From positions 1 to 13,231 of the forward strand of contig CALMNY010000422.1 of the NCBI GenBank assembly GCA_937872125.1: a DNA stretch of 13,231 nt. The letters run 5' to 3'. The stretch comes from an uncultured Candidatus Competibacteraceae bacterium. Lineage in GTDB: Bacteria; Pseudomonadota; Gammaproteobacteria; Competibacterales; Competibacteraceae. Shown piece after piece: positions 7,769 through 13,231 of the stretch. Under the pieces are notes generated by a model. It was not told the DNA's origin, did not search any database, and was given only the letters and a program-made list of their open reading frames with translations. Every line of letters starts with the position of its first letter. Position 1 is the first letter of the stretch. Both the position numbers and the translations under genes were made by a program.

Positions 7769-7822
7769 GGAGTTGGGGGCAATGGTGTGGCGTTTGGTGG
7801 ATGACGGGGCAATATTCTATCG

Positions 7823-9175
7823 CTATTCCTGCCTGAGATTGGCCAGCAGCCGGTACAGTGTCCGCTCGCCGATCCCCAGCACCCGCGCCACTGCCGCCCG
7901 TCGCCCCTGATGGCGGGTCAGCAGCAGTTGCGCATAGTATTGCTCGATTTCGGCCAGAGTCGGTTCGTGGTCGAAGGTCAGCGTCACCCCGGTGGCAGGA
8001 GTTGCCGGCGGGGTGACAGCGATCTGCGGCAGGGTGAGATGCTCCGGGCCGATTTTCAGCTTGTTGCCCGACAGGATGATGGCCCGCTCGATGACGTTGC
8101 GCAGCTCCCGCACGTTGCCGGGCCAGTCGTAGTCCAGCAACTGCTGCAAGGCCGGTTCGCTCATCCGCTTGACGATCCGTTTGGAAAAGCCCGAATGGGT
8201 CAGGAACTGCCGGGCGAGTGGCGGAATATCCTCCCGGCGCTCGCGCAGCGGCGGCACGGCGACCACGAAGGCGTTCAGGCGGTACAACAGATCCTGGCGA
8301 AATTCCCCTCGCTGCGCCATGGCATCGAGATCGCGATTGGTGGCGGCGACGATCCGCACTTCCGCTTCAAGATCCACCGTACCGCCCAGGCGGCGAAATC
8401 GCCTGGTTTCCAACACCCGCAGCAATTTGGCCTGGATCGTCGGTGGAATCTCGCCGATCTCGTCCAGGAACAACGTACCGCCCCGGGCCTGTTCGATCAG
8501 CCCCGGCTTTCGTTGCACGGCGCCGGTGAACGCGCCGCGCTCGTGCCCAAACAGTTCGGATTCAAACAGCGATTCCTGCAACGAACAGCAGTCCACCGCC
8601 ACCAGTGGCCCTTCCGCAGCCGGGCTGAGGCGGTGAATTTCCTGGGCTACTTTTTCCTTGCCGACCCCGCTTTCGCCCAGGATCAACACCGTCGCTTCGG
8701 TCGGCGCAACAGCCTGGAGGCTGGCCAGCAGTTGTCGCAGCGGCGCGCTGTCCCCCACCAGCAGGCTTGGCGCTTCGTGCCGCACCACGCTGGTGTAGAA
8801 CTCGCCGCGCCGGTACAGGAGCGCGTGGTCAATGATCCGTCGGACCGCGCCCGCCAGTTCCTCCGAATCAACCGGCTTGACCAGAAACTCCGTCGCACCC
8901 AGCCGCAAGGCGTCGAGCGCGGCGTCAATCCCCGTCTCGTCGCACAGCACCAGCACCGGGTAATCGTGCGCCCACTGCTCAATCACCGCCTTGCTGACCT
9001 CCCTGGGCCAGGGATGGTCCAGCAGGATCAGGTCCGGCGGCTGATCGGCCAGTTCGCGTTGAATTCCGGCATGGTCGGTGCGGGCGGCGACTTGATAACC
9101 GCGCTGCTGCAATTCTTCAGCGATGTGCCGATGGGATGGGGCGTCTCTACCCACCAGCAGGATATGGTCGTTCAT
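7823..9175 (-). CDS. NtrC-family sigma-54 activator with degenerate receiver domain
   Basis: A 450-residue enhancer-binding transcription activator. Residues ~1-120 form a CheY-like receiver with candidate phospho-acceptor D53 and conserved K100-P101, but the Mg-binding acid pair after beta-1 is replaced (VGRD at 8-11 instead of VDDD) and the Thr/Ser after beta-4 is C78. The AAA+ domain is intact: Walker A GESGVGKE (167-174), GAFTGA loop (214-219) that contacts sigma-54, Walker B GGTLFLDEIGE (232-242), ATNRDL sensor I, arginine-finger region FRQDLLYRLN (292-301) and WPGNVREL sensor II. Residues ~405-446 form a Fis-type helix-turn-helix. The reading frame stays open back to a TTG at 9238, but ATG 9175 places the receiver domain exactly at the N terminus. 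No histidine kinase lies in the window. It sits upstream of the flippase operon on the same strand and divergent from the LruC operon, whose promoter region fits sigma-54 control. Confidence 0.9.
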   Translation of the reverse strand: MNDHILLVGRDAPSHRHIAEELQQRGYQVAARTDHAGIQRELADQPPDLILLDHPWPREVSKAVIEQWAHDYPVLVLCDETGIDAALDALRLGATEFLVKPVDSEELAGAVRRIIDHALLYRRGEFYTSVVRHEAPSLLVGDSAPLRQLLASLQAVAPTEATVLILGESGVGKEKVAQEIHRLSPAAEGPLVAVDCCSLQESLFESELFGHERGAFTGAVQRKPGLIEQARGGTLFLDEIGEIPPTIQAKLLRVLETRRFRRLGGTVDLEAEVRIVAATNRDLDAMAQRGEFRQDLLYRLNAFVVAVPPLRERREDIPPLARQFLTHSGFSKRIVKRMSEPALQQLLDYDWPGNVRELRNVIERAIILSGNKLKIGPEHLTLPQIAVTPPATPATGVTLTFDHEPTLAEIEQYYAQLLLTRHQGRRAAVARVLGIGERTLYRLLANLRQE

Positions 9176-9224
9176 GGTTGCTGCCCGTGCTAACGCTTGG
9201 AGGACCGGTTCAGTTCCCGGCTGC

Positions 9225-9237
9225 TGCCATTTTGGCA
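9225..9237. promoter_or_regulatory. Dyad site 1 (TGCCA-N3-TGGCA), probable activator binding site
   Basis: A perfect inverted repeat TGCCA-TTT-TGGCA centred at 9231, about 248 bp upstream of the predicted LruC-operon start and about 50 bp upstream of the regulator's ATG. It could serve as a distal enhancer site for the operon and also for autoregulation. Fis-type helix-turn-helix activators bind symmetric dyads of this kind; the assignment to the adjacent regulator is inference. Confidence 0.6.
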
Positions 9238-9309
9238 AAGTGAACTATGAGGTTGCCCGCACTGCTACCGGGTTTTGGGCAGCCGGTCGAGTATTTCAAC
9301 CATCCGCTT

Positions 9310-9322
9310 GCGCATTTTGGCA
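9310..9322. promoter_or_regulatory. Dyad site 2 (degenerate), probable activator binding site
   Basis: The 10-bp string CATTTTGGCA (9313-9322) is identical to the right-hand part of dyad site 1 (9228-9237), but the left half-site is degenerate (GCGCA instead of TGCCA). The centre is at about 9316, 85 bp from site 1 and 32 bp from site 3, close to whole helical turns. Confidence 0.45.
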
Positions 9323-9340
9323 GGTTTCAGCCAAGGAATG

Positions 9341-9355
9341 CTGCCAGAATGGCAG
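9341..9355. promoter_or_regulatory. Dyad site 3 (CTGCCA-N3-TGGCAG), probable activator binding site
   Basis: A perfect inverted repeat with 6-bp arms, CTGCCA-GAA-TGGCAG, centred at 9348, about 131 bp upstream of the predicted transcription start. This is a usual distance for enhancer sites of sigma-54 activators. It shares its arms with site 1 although the central three bases differ, so the arms rather than the spacer appear conserved. Confidence 0.6.
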
Positions 9356-9422
9356 TTAATACCTTCCGACCACTGATTCAAGCTGGACTTGGGGGGATGT
9401 TTTTAGTATTATATTTGTTGAT

Positions 9423-9435
9423 AATCAGTATGTTA
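9423..9435 (+). promoter_or_regulatory. IHF-like binding site
   Basis: AATCAGTATGTTA matches the IHF consensus WATCARNNNNTTR at every specified position. It lies in the AT-rich stretch between the dyads and the -24/-12 element, centred about 50 bp upstream of the predicted start, where IHF bends DNA to bring a bound activator to sigma-54 polymerase. Confidence 0.6.
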
Positions 9436-9451
9436 AAAATAAAAAACTTTG

Positions 9452-9469
9452 TTGGCATATTTTTAGCTT
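9452..9469 (+). promoter_or_regulatory. Sigma-54 (-24/-12) promoter of the LruC operon
   Basis: TTGGCATATTTTTAGCTT has the invariant GG (9454-9455) and GC (9466-9467) separated by exactly 10 nt, with TGGCA at the -24 element as in the consensus TGGCAC-N5-TTGCW; the -12 element is TAGCT instead of TTGCW. Transcription would begin near 9479, giving a leader of about 80 nt before the LruC start codon. Confidence 0.65.
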
Positions 9470-9470
9470 A

Positions 9471-9488
9471 ACCTGATTTCAGTCAGGT
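9471..9488. repeat. Inverted repeat at the predicted transcription start
   Basis: ACCTGA (9471-9476) and TCAGGT (9483-9488) form a perfect 6-bp inverted repeat with a 6-nt spacer, straddling the predicted start at about 9479. It could be an operator for an additional regulator or simply chance; most of it would not be in the transcript. Confidence 0.35.
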
Positions 9489-9496
9489 CGAGACGT

Positions 9497-9509
9497 TGCC
9501 ATCATGGCG
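9497..9509. promoter_or_regulatory. Possible fourth dyad (TGCCA-N3-TGGCG) in the leader
   Basis: TGCCA-TCA-TGGCG differs from the perfect dyad at one of ten arm positions and lies about 24 bp downstream of the predicted start. A site here would suit negative feedback, but a single near match could be coincidence. Confidence 0.3.
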
Positions 9510-9560
9510 CATACCCCTGCGGCTAAATCCAGCCCTTTTGGATCTGTAAAGGATAAATCC

Positions 9561-10928
9561 ATGCACCCCGTTCACAAAGGTTTTGCCCTGTCGGCCTTGG
9601 CTGGCGTCTTCGCCATAGGCAGCGCGGCGATGGCTTCTTCGGTCATACCGGAGCCGGTAGCCATACCCTGGCAATCCGGCAACGCCGCGTTCGAATGCCA
9701 GGAGGCCACGTATACAACCGGCGTCTCCTACGCCTACAGCTTCAAGATCGATAACTGGAACAGCGCTATTGGTGGCGCCTACACAGCCACGTTCGGCGAT
9801 GGCCACACCAACACCATCACGATCTCTAACAACGACGGCACCTACTTCAACTGGACGGCGTTGAACCAGATGGGTGTGGTCATCGTCAAGGGTGGCAAGG
9901 CCGCCAGCATCTTCGAGTATGAACGTCCGGTATCCATGGATGCTGGCCTGGTTTCGCCGAACAACGCCAGCGGTAAGCCGGCGGCGGTCAGTCATGCAAC
10001 CTTCTGCTGGAACGCGAACGCGGATGCTGGCGCACCACCGCCCAATCTCGTGGTGACGGATAGCGACAGCGACGGCATTGTGGACAACCTGGACGCCTTC
10101 CCTTTGGATTCGGAGCGGGTGGCGCGGCGGTTTTATCCCAACGGCAGCGACTATGGTTATCTGGCCTTCGAGGATAACTGGCCAAAGAAAGGCGACTTTG
10201 ACATGAACGACCTGGTGGTCGCCTACCGGGCGATGGAGACCCTGAACGCCCGTAACGAAGTCACCAACCTCAAGCTGGTCTATGAGATCGCCGCCCGGGG
10301 CGCTGCCAATGACAACGCCTTCGCTGTTCACCTGCCGGGGGTGGCCCGTGACGCGATCAACCCGGCGCTGACGACCCTGAAAATCCAGGACCAGGCTCCC
10401 GTACCGCTGCCGACCGAGAGTGGCCAAAGCGAAGCGGTCTTCATCCTGATCACCTCAGTCAACACCGTGACCAAGACCGGCTTGAAATGGCCCTGCGGAT
10501 TCTTTAACACCGTAAACAAATGCCCCCGCTCCGAACCGGTGTTGCTGGTAGCCGACATCCACTTTCAGCGGCCGTTGAGCCGGGCGCAACTCGGAGCAGC
10601 TCCCTACAACCCCTTCATCTACCCCAACCGCTATGCGGGGCGGGGTCAGGAGATCCATCTGGTGGATCACCCGCCGACCGCCAAAGCCAATCCCAGCCTG
10701 TTCGGCACCGAGGATGATCGCTCCAATCCAGCCGAGGGTCGCTATTACCGCACAGCCGATAATCTGCCCTGGGCGCTGGACGTGCCGGAAACCTGGCGGC
10801 ACCCGGCGGAATGGAACGATGTAACCAACGCCTACTCGACCTTCGCCACCTGGACCAGCAGCGGCGGCGTGACCGCAGCCAACTGGTATGTCAGCACGGT
10901 CAACCAGGGCCTGGTGTTCCAGCCTTAA
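9561..10928 (+). CDS. Secreted LruC-domain (DUF4842) protein
   Basis: A 455-residue exported protein. A Sec signal peptide (residues 1-25, cleavage after SAAMA) is followed by a beta-rich module (~35-150) with two Cys (C46, C149). Next comes a calcium-binding-like repeat (DSDSDGIVDNLDAFPLDSER, 167-186; D-x-D-x-DG pattern as in thrombospondin type-3 repeats). The C-terminal half is an LruC domain, marked by YLAFEDNWPKKGDFDMNDLV (200-219). LruC/DUF4842 proteins are surface or secreted proteins of largely unknown function. There is no PEP-CTERM or other C-terminal sorting motif. Start choice: ATG 9561 has AAAGGA about 7 nt upstream and begins a perfect signal peptide; the in-frame ATG at 9504 would add 19 residues before it. 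First gene of a three-gene operon behind the -24/-12 element. Confidence 0.85.
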   Translation: MHPVHKGFALSALAGVFAIGSAAMASSVIPEPVAIPWQSGNAAFECQEATYTTGVSYAYSFKIDNWNSAIGGAYTATFGDGHTNTITISNNDGTYFNWTALNQMGVVIVKGGKAASIFEYERPVSMDAGLVSPNNASGKPAAVSHATFCWNANADAGAPPPNLVVTDSDSDGIVDNLDAFPLDSERVARRFYPNGSDYGYLAFEDNWPKKGDFDMNDLVVAYRAMETLNARNEVTNLKLVYEIAARGAANDNAFAVHLPGVARDAINPALTTLKIQDQAPVPLPTESGQSEAVFILITSVNTVTKTGLKWPCGFFNTVNKCPRSEPVLLVADIHFQRPLSRAQLGAAPYNPFIYPNRYAGRGQEIHLVDHPPTAKANPSLFGTEDDRSNPAEGRYYRTADNLPWALDVPETWRHPAEWNDVTNAYSTFATWTSSGGVTAANWYVSTVNQGLVFQP

Positions 10929-10958
10929 TCTGAATCGGTACTTGAGGAGAACAGACTG

Positions 10959-11330
10959 ATGAAACGGCTTAACACGACCCTGCTGCTGGCGGCGCTTCTG
11001 ACTGGCGGCAGTTATCAGGCCGCTTTGGCGACGGACACGGACGAGGTGGAAGCTGGCGCCGACTTTCGGTATGAAACGGCCCATCTAATCCCGGTCGAGA
11101 TCAAACTGGCGCTGCCCAATGACAACCTGGCGTCGTTGAGTTTCTACAGCCAGCGGGAAAGCGGGTTGCGGTTGCTCGAAACCGCTTTTACCGACCCTCT
11201 GGGCCACTACCTGGGTCAACTGCAACTGCCCGTTCATCTGAGTCAGGTGGTGGTGGTTGTGCGCGCCGCCAACCGGCAGGACACGCTCACCTTACCCATC
11301 AGCGCCGGTGCGATCACTTACGCCGAATAA
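10959..11330 (+). CDS. Small secreted beta-sandwich protein of the LruC operon
   Basis: A 123-residue protein with a Sec signal peptide (cleavage likely after A24, ALA before TD). The mature ~99 residues have the alternating pattern of a transthyretin/carboxypeptidase-regulatory-like beta-sandwich: LASLSFYSQ, LLETAFTDPLGHYLGQLQLP, VVVVVRA, DTLTLPI. The 'TDxxGxYxxxLxLP' turn is typical of that fold. I recognise no named family. A GAGGAG lies 9 nt before the ATG, and the gene begins 30 nt after the LruC stop, so the two are almost certainly co-transcribed. No cysteine is present in the mature part and there is no lipobox, so it is probably periplasmic or exported. A structural partner of the LruC protein is a guess from context. 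Confidence 0.75.
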   Translation: MKRLNTTLLLAALLTGGSYQAALATDTDEVEAGADFRYETAHLIPVEIKLALPNDNLASLSFYSQRESGLRLLETAFTDPLGHYLGQLQLPVHLSQVVVVVRAANRQDTLTLPISAGAITYAE

Positions 11331-11359
11331 GTTCGACGGCCCCTTGAGAGATTAGATCG

Positions 11360-11839
11360 ATGATTAAAAACAAGCACTTGAATCAATTTGCCTGTATTGT
11401 GGCGGCGTTGCTGATCAGCAGCGGCGCCTCAAGCGCGCCGCCGGTCAAGCCCGATGCCGTGATTCACTTTTCCCCGCTCGATCTGACGGATGATGGCGGC
11501 GCCAAAGTGAAACAGGCCGTCTTCACCTACCAGGGCCAGGCTTACGAGGTGAAACTGCATGGTCTGGGTGTGGGCGGCGCCAAAGGGAAGGGCGTCAAGG
11601 TGACTGGCGAGGTGTACGGGTTGAAAAACGTGACCGATCTGGAGGATATCTATGTGACTGATCTGTCGCAGGATACAAGGGGCACAGTCAGCAGCGAGAC
11701 GCTGTCGCTGTATAGCAGGCGCGGCGTCAGCATCCACCTCCAGACGAATAATCCCCAGCTTTCCCTGGCGGCGGGCGGCGATGCGGTAACGGTGACGTTG
11801 CCCCAGTTCGATACTTCCGGGCAGCGTTCGCTGAGGTAG
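11360..11839 (+). CDS. Secreted protein of unknown function (third LruC-operon gene)
   Basis: A 159-residue protein with a signal peptide (residues 1-26, cleavage probable at SSA before PP). The mature protein lacks cysteine and has an acidic, beta-strand-like start (VIHFSPLDLTDDGG), a Gly/Lys-rich stretch (GLGVGGAKGKGVKVTGEVYG, 72-91) and a Leu/Val-rich alternating C-terminal part ending in a basic tail. I do not recognise the family. A purine-rich GAGAGA precedes the ATG at a rather long distance (about 10 nt). It follows the second gene by 29 nt on the same strand, with no hairpin between, so it completes the operon driven from 9452-9469. Confidence 0.7.
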   Translation: MIKNKHLNQFACIVAALLISSGASSAPPVKPDAVIHFSPLDLTDDGGAKVKQAVFTYQGQAYEVKLHGLGVGGAKGKGVKVTGEVYGLKNVTDLEDIYVTDLSQDTRGTVSSETLSLYSRRGVSIHLQTNNPQLSLAAGGDAVTVTLPQFDTSGQRSLR

Positions 11840-11852
11840 ATCGGTGCGGCTC

Positions 11853-11882
11853 GCGGCGACGCTGGTTCAGCCGAACCGCCGC
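11853..11882 (+). terminator. Imperfect hairpin after the LruC operon
   Basis: GGTTC/GAACC (11864-11868 and 11873-11877, loop AGCC) is nested inside GCGGC/GCCGC (11853-11857 and 11878-11882) with an unpaired 6-nt bulge on the left side. No T-run follows, so it may be a weak or Rho-assisted terminator, or only a chance structure. Confidence 0.25.
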
Positions 11883-11973
11883 TGGGAATTGTTCTGGCGG
11901 CGGTCATCGGCGGTGGGTGCGATGATGCGGCGTTGGGTTTATGATGGTGACAGGAATCAACGGGGAAAACGCC

Positions 11974-12972
11974 ATGCACGTACTCGTCGTCGGCGGAGCA
12001 GGCTACATCGGCTCTCATATGGTCAAGCTGCTGTGCCAGCGCGGATTTGCAGTGACCGTGCTGGACAATCTGTCCGCCGGCTACCGGGACGCGGTGGTGG
12101 GTGGGCGGTTCGTGCTGGGCGATCTGGGCGAACGGGATTTGCTGGACGAGTTGCTGGCCACCTCGCACTTCGATGGGGTGATGCACTTCGCGTCCCACAT
12201 CCAGGTCGGCGAGTCGGTGCGCGAGCCGGCCAAGTACTATCTCAACAACGTGTTTAAAACCCAGTATCTGCTGGATGCGATGGTGGCGCATCGGGTGCGC
12301 CACTTCATCTTTTCCTCCACTGCGGCGATTTTCGGCGAGCCGGTTCGCATCCCGATTGACGAGGATCATCCGAAAAATCCGATCAATCCCTACGGGCGCG
12401 GCAAGTGGATGGTCGAGCAAATGCTGCAAGACTATGACGTGGCGTATGAGATCAAATCGGTCTGCCTGCGCTATTTCAACGCCGCCGGCGCCGACCCGGA
12501 CGGCGAACTGGGCGAGCGCCACGAGCCGGAGACGCACCTGATTCCGCTGGTGCTACAGGCCGCTGCGGGCCGCCGACCCCATATCACCGTGTTCGGAACC
12601 GACTACGACACGCCGGACGGTACCTGCATCCGTGACTACATCCACGTCGCCGATCTGTGCGAGGTCCATCTGCTGGCGCTGCAACGGCTGTGGGCCGGCG
12701 GCGATAGCGCGGCGTACAACCTCGGCAACGGCAACGGCTTTTCGGTGCGGGAAGTGATCGACACCGCCCGCGCCGTGACCGGCCGCGACATCCCGGTGCA
12801 ATACGGCGAACGCCGGCCCGGCGATCCAGCGCGCCTGGTGGCAGACTCGCGGCGGGCGCGGGCGGAACTGGGCTGGGAACCGCGCTACGCCGATCTGGCG
12901 ACCATCATCGCCCACGCCTGGCGCTGGGAAACGCGGCCTTCAGCCGCTCTGCCGTTGAGCGAGGGTGGCTAA
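11974..12972 (+). CDS. galE: UDP-glucose 4-epimerase
   Basis: A 332-residue short-chain dehydrogenase/reductase enzyme that interconverts UDP-glucose and UDP-galactose (some members act on the N-acetyl forms), providing sugar nucleotides for polysaccharide synthesis. The Rossmann motif VVGGAGYIGSH (5-15) and D31-N32 bind NAD; S115, Y140 and K144 (PYGRGK) form the catalytic SxnYxxxK set. YFNAAGADPDGELGERHEPE (167-186) and GTCIRDYIHVADL (216-228) are family signatures. The length is typical. ATG 11974 is preceded by ACGGGG about 8 nt upstream and starts right at the Rossmann strand; ATGs at 11941/11944 would add an unlikely tail. A TATGAT at 11940-11945 could be a -10 element, but no good -35 is seen. 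It lies 134 nt after the LruC operon and overlaps the convergent thioesterase gene by 4 nt. Confidence 0.92.
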   Translation: MHVLVVGGAGYIGSHMVKLLCQRGFAVTVLDNLSAGYRDAVVGGRFVLGDLGERDLLDELLATSHFDGVMHFASHIQVGESVREPAKYYLNNVFKTQYLLDAMVAHRVRHFIFSSTAAIFGEPVRIPIDEDHPKNPINPYGRGKWMVEQMLQDYDVAYEIKSVCLRYFNAAGADPDGELGERHEPETHLIPLVLQAAAGRRPHITVFGTDYDTPDGTCIRDYIHVADLCEVHLLALQRLWAGGDSAAYNLGNGNGFSVREVIDTARAVTGRDIPVQYGERRPGDPARLVADSRRARAELGWEPRYADLATIIAHAWRWETRPSAALPLSEGG

Positions 12973-13231
12973 CCCGCCATCCGCTCCATACTCGTTCGCA
13001 GCTCGCCTTCGAGCCTGACCGCTTTTTCAGCCTGAGTATCCACGATGACGAAGGTGACATCGGCGTCGGCGATGACGGTATCGCTATCCTTGAGCGTGAT
13101 GAGCTGGTGCATCACGCACCGGCGGGCGCCAATGGACTTCATGGAGGTGGTGATGCGCAGGATTTCGCCCATGTAGGCGGCGCGGCGGTAATTGATGTTG
13201 ATGTTGACCACGGCGAACGCATAGCCGTGTT
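12969..13231 (-). CDS. Hotdog-fold acyl-CoA thioesterase (YbgC/FadM-like), partial
   Basis: The C-terminal part of a 4-hydroxybenzoyl-CoA thioesterase-like (YbgC/FadM) protein; the 5' end lies beyond the right edge of the window. The visible 86 or so residues contain the family pattern: GYAFAVVNININYRRAAYMG, then LRITTSMKSIG and VMHQLI, and later a VIADADVTFVIVD strand, matching the 'xYxxPxxxGDxLxVxT' strand arrangement of hotdog enzymes. The catalytic N-terminal Asp region is missing because of the window edge, so activity cannot be judged. The frame is open upstream of the GTG at 13211, which is therefore not the true start. Its TAG overlaps the galE TAA (12969-12972) in a convergent arrangement. 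Probably a housekeeping flank gene rather than part of the polysaccharide locus. Confidence 0.75.
   Translation of the reverse strand, partial: HGYAFAVVNININYRRAAYMGEILRITTSMKSIGARRCVMHQLITLKDSDTVIADADVTFVIVDTQAEKAVRLEGELRTSMERMAG

Larger units (their letters stand above)
9176..9560. promoter_or_regulatory. Divergent 385-bp regulatory intergenic region
   Basis: This is the only long gap without a gene in the window. It separates the sigma-54 activator (minus) from the LruC operon (plus). The half near the regulator is GC-rich and contains TGCCA/TGGCA dyads; positions ~9400-9470 are strikingly AT-rich and contain an IHF-like site and a -24/-12 element. I found no convincing promoter for the regulator itself on the minus strand. 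Confidence 0.75.

Noticed and set aside
9176..9238. A 21-residue N-terminal extension of the sigma-54 activator from a TTG at 9238
   Set aside because: The ATG at 9175 puts the first receiver beta-strand at the normal distance from the N terminus; the extension overlaps dyad site 1 and has no family resemblance.
9318..9334. TTTTGGCAGGTTTCAGCC as a second -24/-12 promoter
   Set aside because: The GG and GC are 9 nt apart instead of the strictly required 10; the TGGCA here is better explained as a half of dyad site 2.
9504..9560. Upstream ATG for the LruC protein
   Set aside because: It would place 19 unrelated residues before a perfect signal peptide, whereas ATG 9561 has AAAGGA at good distance.
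10800..10928. PEP-CTERM or related C-terminal sorting signal in the LruC protein
   Set aside because: The C terminus (ending LVFQP) has no Pro-Glu-Pro motif, membrane helix or basic tail.
11941..11973. Earlier ATG codons for galE at 11941 and 11944
   Set aside because: They lack a ribosome-binding site and would add residues ahead of the N-terminal Rossmann strand; ATG 11974 fits family length and has a purine-rich site upstream.

Overview
The window is GC-rich DNA from a Gram-negative bacterium, most likely a gamma- or betaproteobacterium. Signs of this are Sec signal peptides, a flippase-type polysaccharide export locus, a sigma-54 enhancer-binding protein and a recognisable -24/-12 promoter with an IHF-like site. 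No taxonomic marker gene is present, so the genus cannot be named. The window is protein-coding apart from one long regulatory intergenic region; no rRNA, tRNA, CRISPR array or insertion sequence was seen.

Left edge (1-348): an AT-rich remnant of a VapC-type PIN toxin runs into GC-rich sequence and a 7-bp tandem repeat. This looks like a rearrangement scar at the border of the polysaccharide locus.

Polysaccharide locus (349-7768), with genes on both strands: an O-antigen ligase/polymerase-like membrane protein (+), an SGNH hydrolase (-) whose 3' end overlaps it by 113 nt, a polytopic acyltransferase with an R-X10-H motif (+), and a tightly coupled minus-strand operon. That operon runs flippase, then hexapeptide-repeat acyltransferase, then a secreted protein with glycosidase-like motifs, with ATGA start/stop overlaps at both junctions. 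Together these fit assembly, export, O-acyl decoration and trimming of an exopolysaccharide or O-antigen-like polymer. galE (11974-12972, +) would supply UDP-galactose-type precursors. No glycosyltransferase lies inside the window, so the locus probably continues beyond it.

Regulatory core (7823-11839): directly upstream of the flippase operon, on the same strand, is an NtrC-family sigma-54 activator with intact ATPase and GAFTGA motifs but a degenerate receiver domain. Divergent from it is a three-gene operon of secreted proteins: an LruC/DUF4842-domain protein with a calcium-binding-like repeat, a small transthyretin-like protein, and an unrecognised secreted protein. The 385-bp region between regulator and operon contains TGCCA-N3-TGGCA dyads, a perfect IHF consensus match and a -24/-12 element with exact GG-N10-GC spacing, in the order expected for enhancer-dependent transcription. 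The most interesting proposal from this window is a sigma-54-switched secreted/surface protein module wired into an exopolysaccharide locus.

Right edge: a hotdog-fold thioesterase (minus strand, cut by the window end) converges on galE with a 4-nt overlap.
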